Shown one piece after another: positions 7,123 through 9,060 of a stretch of 9,060 bases of DNA. The notes beneath the pieces were generated by a model that made no database searches, had not been told where the DNA came from, and saw only the letters and a program-made list of their open reading frames with translations. The first letter of the stretch is position 1. Each line of letters starts with the position of its first letter. The position numbers were made by a program, and so were the translations under genes. This DNA comes from Methanomicrobiales archaeon (GTDB lineage Archaea; Halobacteriota; Methanomicrobia; Methanomicrobiales; JACTUA01): the NCBI GenBank assembly GCA_028678555.1, contig JAJRDF010000043.1, positions 1 through 9,060 on the forward strand, in the 5' to 3' direction.

Positions 7123-7168
7123 TTCCCCTCCCCACCCAGGGTTGAGAGAACACTCCCGGAATGCCATG

Positions 7169-7180
7169 ATAAATTTTTGT
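7169..7180 (-). promoter_or_regulatory. Candidate TATA promoter of the TPR gene
   Basis: On the minus strand ACAAAAATTTATC (7180-7168) is the only AT-rich patch in the GC-rich stretch upstream of the TPR gene. Initiation about 25 bases downstream would give a leader of roughly 185 bases. The TATA match is moderate, and the long leader makes this tentative. An operator-like palindrome lies about 10-35 bases upstream of it. Confidence 0.4.
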
Positions 7181-7190
7181 GACCCGGATA

Positions 7191-7213
7191 CTGCTGGCAG
7201 ATCTGCCAAGCAG
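7191..7213. promoter_or_regulatory. Operator-like palindrome upstream of the TPR promoter
   Basis: TGGCAGATCTGCCA at 7195-7208 is a perfect 14-base palindrome. It is flanked by CTGC (7191-7194) and GCAG (7210-7213), which also pair, leaving one unpaired A at 7209. That is 22 of 23 bases in symmetric register. The zero-length spacer argues for a dimeric DNA-binding protein site rather than an RNA hairpin, since no loop is available in the core. Its place upstream of the candidate BRE/TATA fits an activator site, or a repressor of a divergent transcript. The regulator is unknown. Confidence 0.5.
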
Positions 7214-7656
7214 ATGTGAACGGCAAAGGCCGGTCCACGGGTCGTGATGCTCCATCTTCCCCGTTCTCCCCCACCTCCACGTCCCGGCCTGGACAGGTCC
7301 TGTCTGGCCAGAGAGGCCGCTGATCCCAGGGAGGGGACCGGGACCTGGAGCTGCCGTTGCAGGGGTCTGCGATGGCACTGTCGGGGCGACCCCGGAGGAG
7401 TTCCATGCCGGGGGCAACAGCTCCGTGAGTATTACCAGTGGGGAAGCCCTGGAACAACTCAAGAAGAGCCTCCCCTGACACATTTCCCCTTTTCATCGTG
7501 TTATCACGATCCTCGGAGCATCCGGGCCGCTGTCACCTCATCACCTGCTGCCTGCAGGGTACTGTGGTCCGGACCATTCATGGAGCAGGCCGGCGGGACG
7601 CCCGGAACGGGTCTCATGTTCAACCGGTCAGGTTGCGTGAATGCCTTATCCACAAT

Positions 7657-7681
7657 ATAAACTTTGTTTATGGTGTTTATG
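7657..7681. repeat. TATAAAC inverted and direct repeats in the AT-rich island
   Basis: ATAAAC (7657-7662), spacer TTT, GTTTAT (7666-7671) form a perfect 6-bp inverted repeat. GTTTATG then occurs twice in direct orientation, at 7666-7672 and 7675-7681. They mark the left edge of the AT-rich stretch about 170-195 bases before the protease start. They could be regulator sites or, on the minus strand (TTTATATTG), a TATA element of an unassigned leftward transcript. Confidence 0.4.
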
Positions 7682-7772
7682 TCCGACATTAATCTTTTTC
7701 ACTTATTGTAATCAAAATTATCTTATTATTTCATAATATAACTGTTTAAAATGACTGGATTAATTTCGTTAT

Positions 7773-7790
7773 TATTATATACTATTATAA
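7773..7790 (+). promoter_or_regulatory. Probable TATA promoter of the C1 protease gene
   Basis: TTATATAC at 7775-7782 lies in a very AT-rich stretch; TATTATA occurs twice, at 7773-7779 and 7783-7789, so the exact TATA box is uncertain by about 10 bases. Initiation about 25 bases downstream, near 7800-7810, would put the leader hairpin (7810-7833) at or close to the 5' end of the mRNA. Confidence 0.5.
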
Positions 7791-7809
7791 CGATCTTTTA
7801 GAATTACCC

Positions 7810-7833
7810 GATCCCCTTTCATTTCAGGGGATC
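7810..7833 (+). promoter_or_regulatory. Perfect leader hairpin just upstream of the protease ribosome binding site
   Basis: GATCCCCT (7810-7817), loop TTCATTTC (7818-7825), AGGGGATC (7826-7833): 8 bp perfect stem with an 8-base loop. It ends 3 bases before the GGGAGGT ribosome binding site. It may protect the 5' end of the mRNA or influence ribosome access; equally it could be a DNA operator overlapping the start site. Confidence 0.5.
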
Positions 7834-7836
7834 ATT

Positions 7837-7843
7837 GGGAGGT
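7837..7843 (+). promoter_or_regulatory. Ribosome binding site of the protease gene
   Basis: GGGAGGT followed by 7 bases and the ATG at 7851. It fixes the start immediately before a good signal peptide. Confidence 0.75.
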
Positions 7844-7850
7844 AGGGAGA

Positions 7851-9060
7851 ATGAACAAACCGAGACACCGCTATCCAACCATATTTTTTGTAGTGCTCAT
7901 CTTCCTTGCATCGATCTCCGGCATCGTGGCCGCAGCCCCGGACCAGAAGGGCGATCCCAAGATCCATGAGGCGCCGGTCAGCGTGGCATTCGTGGATGCG
8001 AAGGCGAAGGGTTTTACCGCCGTAGTCCCGAAGGACACGCCCGATAACCGTGGCCTGGGATCCATCCCCTCGCCCGTTGACAAGACCCACCTGAAGGGGA
8101 AGAAGGTCACCCAAGAACTGGTCCTTGCGTCCGGTTCCCCTGAGGAACAGGGAGGTGGCGGCGACATCGTCGGCTTCCCGGCCACCTACGACCTCCGGAC
8201 CCTGGGACGGGTCAGCTCTGTGAAGGACCAGGGTTCCTGCGGCTCCTGCTGGGCGTTTGCCAGCTACGGCTCGCTGGAGTCCACCCTGCTCACCGGGGAG
8301 AGCTGGGACTTCTCCGAGGACAACCTGAAGAACCTCCACGGCTTTGACCTGGCCCCCTGCTCCGGCGGGAACAGTGACATGAGCACCGCGTACCTGGCCC
8401 GGTGGTCGGGACCGGTCTCCGAGGCAGATGATCCTTACTCGGCCAGCAGCACCTCGTCCCCGACGGGCCTGACCGTCCGGAAACACGTGCAGGAAGTATA
8501 CTATATCCCGGCACGGGCTTCCGCCACGGACAACGACAATATCAAGACTGCGGTCCAGAACTACGGGGCCCTGTACTCCACCGTCTTCTGGTCCTCCACG
8601 TACTACAACTCGGTGAACAGGGCGTACTACTACACCGGCACTTCATCCTCCAATCATGCCATCGCGATTGTCGGGTGGGATGACAACTATGACCGGACCA
8701 AGTTCCCCACGGCGGCCCCGGGCAACGGCGCCTTCATCGTGAAGAACAGCTGGGGATCCTCCTGGGGAGCCAGCGGGTACTTCTACGTCTCCTACTACGA
8801 CGCCCAGATCGGGAAGGACAACACGGTCTTCACCGCCCAGGCCACCACCAACTATAACCGGGTCTACCAGTACGACACCCTGGGCTGGACCAACAGCCTT
8901 GGCTACGGCAGTAACACCGCGTGGTTTGCCAACGTATACACCGCAGCTGCAGATGAGAACCTCGCCGCCGTCTCCTTCTATACCCCAACCATAAACTCTG
9001 CCTACCAGGTCCAGGTCTACCGGGATCCCACCACCGGGCCCATCAGCACCTCGGGCGCGG
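7851..9060 (+). CDS. Exported papain-family (C1) cysteine protease with lectin-like domain (3' truncated by window)
   Basis: The frame runs open to the window edge, giving 403 residues and one extra base. Residues 1-29 form a signal peptide: basic start (MNKPRHRYP), hydrophobic core FFVVLIFLASISGIV, likely cleavage near AAA-PDQ. A propeptide-like segment (about 30-108) contains HEAPVSVAFVDA. The papain-type catalytic domain spans about 109-330: oxyanion-hole Gln127, nucleophile Cys133 (QGSCGSCWAF), His269 (NHAIAIVGWDD) and Asn299 (VKNSWGSSWG). All expected catalytic residues are present, so it should be active. From about 336 (NRVYQYDTLGW...) it matches the lectin-like domain that follows C1 domains in many methanogen surface proteins; further cell-wall or PKD-type repeats may follow outside the window. 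It is probably secreted or surface-attached and degrades external protein or remodels surface protein; the substrate is unknown. It is transcribed away from the TPR/fdh genes with its own promoter, so no link to them is implied. Confidence 0.92.
   Translation, partial: MNKPRHRYPTIFFVVLIFLASISGIVAAAPDQKGDPKIHEAPVSVAFVDAKAKGFTAVVPKDTPDNRGLGSIPSPVDKTHLKGKKVTQELVLASGSPEEQGGGGDIVGFPATYDLRTLGRVSSVKDQGSCGSCWAFASYGSLESTLLTGESWDFSEDNLKNLHGFDLAPCSGGNSDMSTAYLARWSGPVSEADDPYSASSTSSPTGLTVRKHVQEVYYIPARASATDNDNIKTAVQNYGALYSTVFWSSTYYNSVNRAYYYTGTSSSNHAIAIVGWDDNYDRTKFPTAAPGNGAFIVKNSWGSSWGASGYFYVSYYDAQIGKDNTVFTAQATTNYNRVYQYDTLGWTNSLGYGSNTAWFANVYTAAADENLAAVSFYTPTINSAYQVQVYRDPTTGPISTSGA

Larger units (their letters stand above)
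6961..7850. other. Large divergent intergenic region (about 890 bases)
   Basis: This region lies between the divergent TPR and protease genes. From 6961 to about 7180 it would be the GC-rich leader and promoter of the TPR gene. From about 7214 to 7640 I see no credible gene: open frames on both strands give Arg/Pro/Ser-rich, family-less translations without good ribosome binding sites. Short inverted repeats there include GACAGG-T-CCTGTC (7292-7304), CGGGG-CGA-CCCCG (7382-7394) and ATCGTG-TTAT-CACGAT (7495-7510). From about 7645 to 7805 composition switches sharply to AT-rich and holds the protease promoter. An unannotated RNA or a decayed gene in the 7214-7640 part cannot be excluded. Confidence 0.55.

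Noticed and set aside
6961..7209. Longer N-terminus for the TPR protein starting at 7209
   Set aside because: The extension is low-complexity Gly/Pro/Glu sequence, crosses the putative promoter, and the ATG at 6960 has AGGAGG at good spacing.
7244..7660. 138-codon plus-strand frame in the spacer before the protease
   Set aside because: Translation is Arg/Pro/Ser/Gly-rich with no family resemblance and no good ribosome binding site, and it ends at the AT-rich promoter island.
7504..7689. 61-codon minus-strand frame beginning MSDINTINKVYIVDK in the AT-rich island
   Set aside because: No ribosome binding site is visible before the ATG, and the initial codons coincide with the TATAAAC repeats and TATA-like element. 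The remainder has no gene-like character. A small protein cannot be fully excluded.
1..9060. CRISPR array, insertion sequence, integrase or phage genes
   Set aside because: No regularly spaced repeats, transposase-like proteins or terminal inverted repeats were seen. The only direct repeats are the PAS duplication and short AT-rich motifs.

Overview
The window looks like part of a methanogenic archaeon chromosome, most likely order Methanomicrobiales; the genus cannot be told from sequence alone. Coding regions are GC-rich, and there are AT-rich archaeal-type TATA promoters, strong AGGAGG-type ribosome binding sites and a multi-PAS sensor protein. The most diagnostic content is a two-gene operon for a coenzyme F420-dependent formate dehydrogenase (fdhA-fdhB), typical of formate-using methanogens.

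Layout. (1) Positions 1-2766, plus strand: the 3' part of a large multi-PAS/GAF-like sensor protein, open at the left edge, with no kinase or other output domain after its last PAS domain. (2) Positions 2767-3304: a gap between convergent genes with no credible gene but a cluster of perfect or near-perfect inverted repeats; the fdhB terminator lies at its right end. (3) Positions 3305-6543, minus strand: fdhA then fdhB, overlapping as TAATG. (4) Positions 6604-6960, minus strand: a 118-residue TPR protein just upstream of fdhA; fdhA appears to have its own promoter overlapping the end of this gene. (5) Positions 6961-7850: an 890-base divergent intergenic region with a GC-rich, G-tract-bearing leader, an operator-like palindrome and an AT-rich promoter island. 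(6) Positions 7851-9060, plus strand: the N-terminal 403 residues of an exported papain-family (C1) cysteine protease entering a lectin-like domain, open at the right edge.

How the genes work together. FdhA oxidises formate at a molybdenum/tungsten-pterin centre and FdhB passes the electrons to F420. In related methanogens FdhAB also binds heterodisulfide reductase to feed electron bifurcation. The TPR protein is a plausible protein-interaction partner because of its position, but this is inference. The PAS protein and the exported protease have no evident functional link to formate metabolism.

I did not find a clear new multi-gene system. The best leads for novelty are non-coding: the hairpin cluster at 2971-3178, the palindrome and G-rich leader of the TPR/fdh side, and the leader hairpin next to the protease ribosome binding site.
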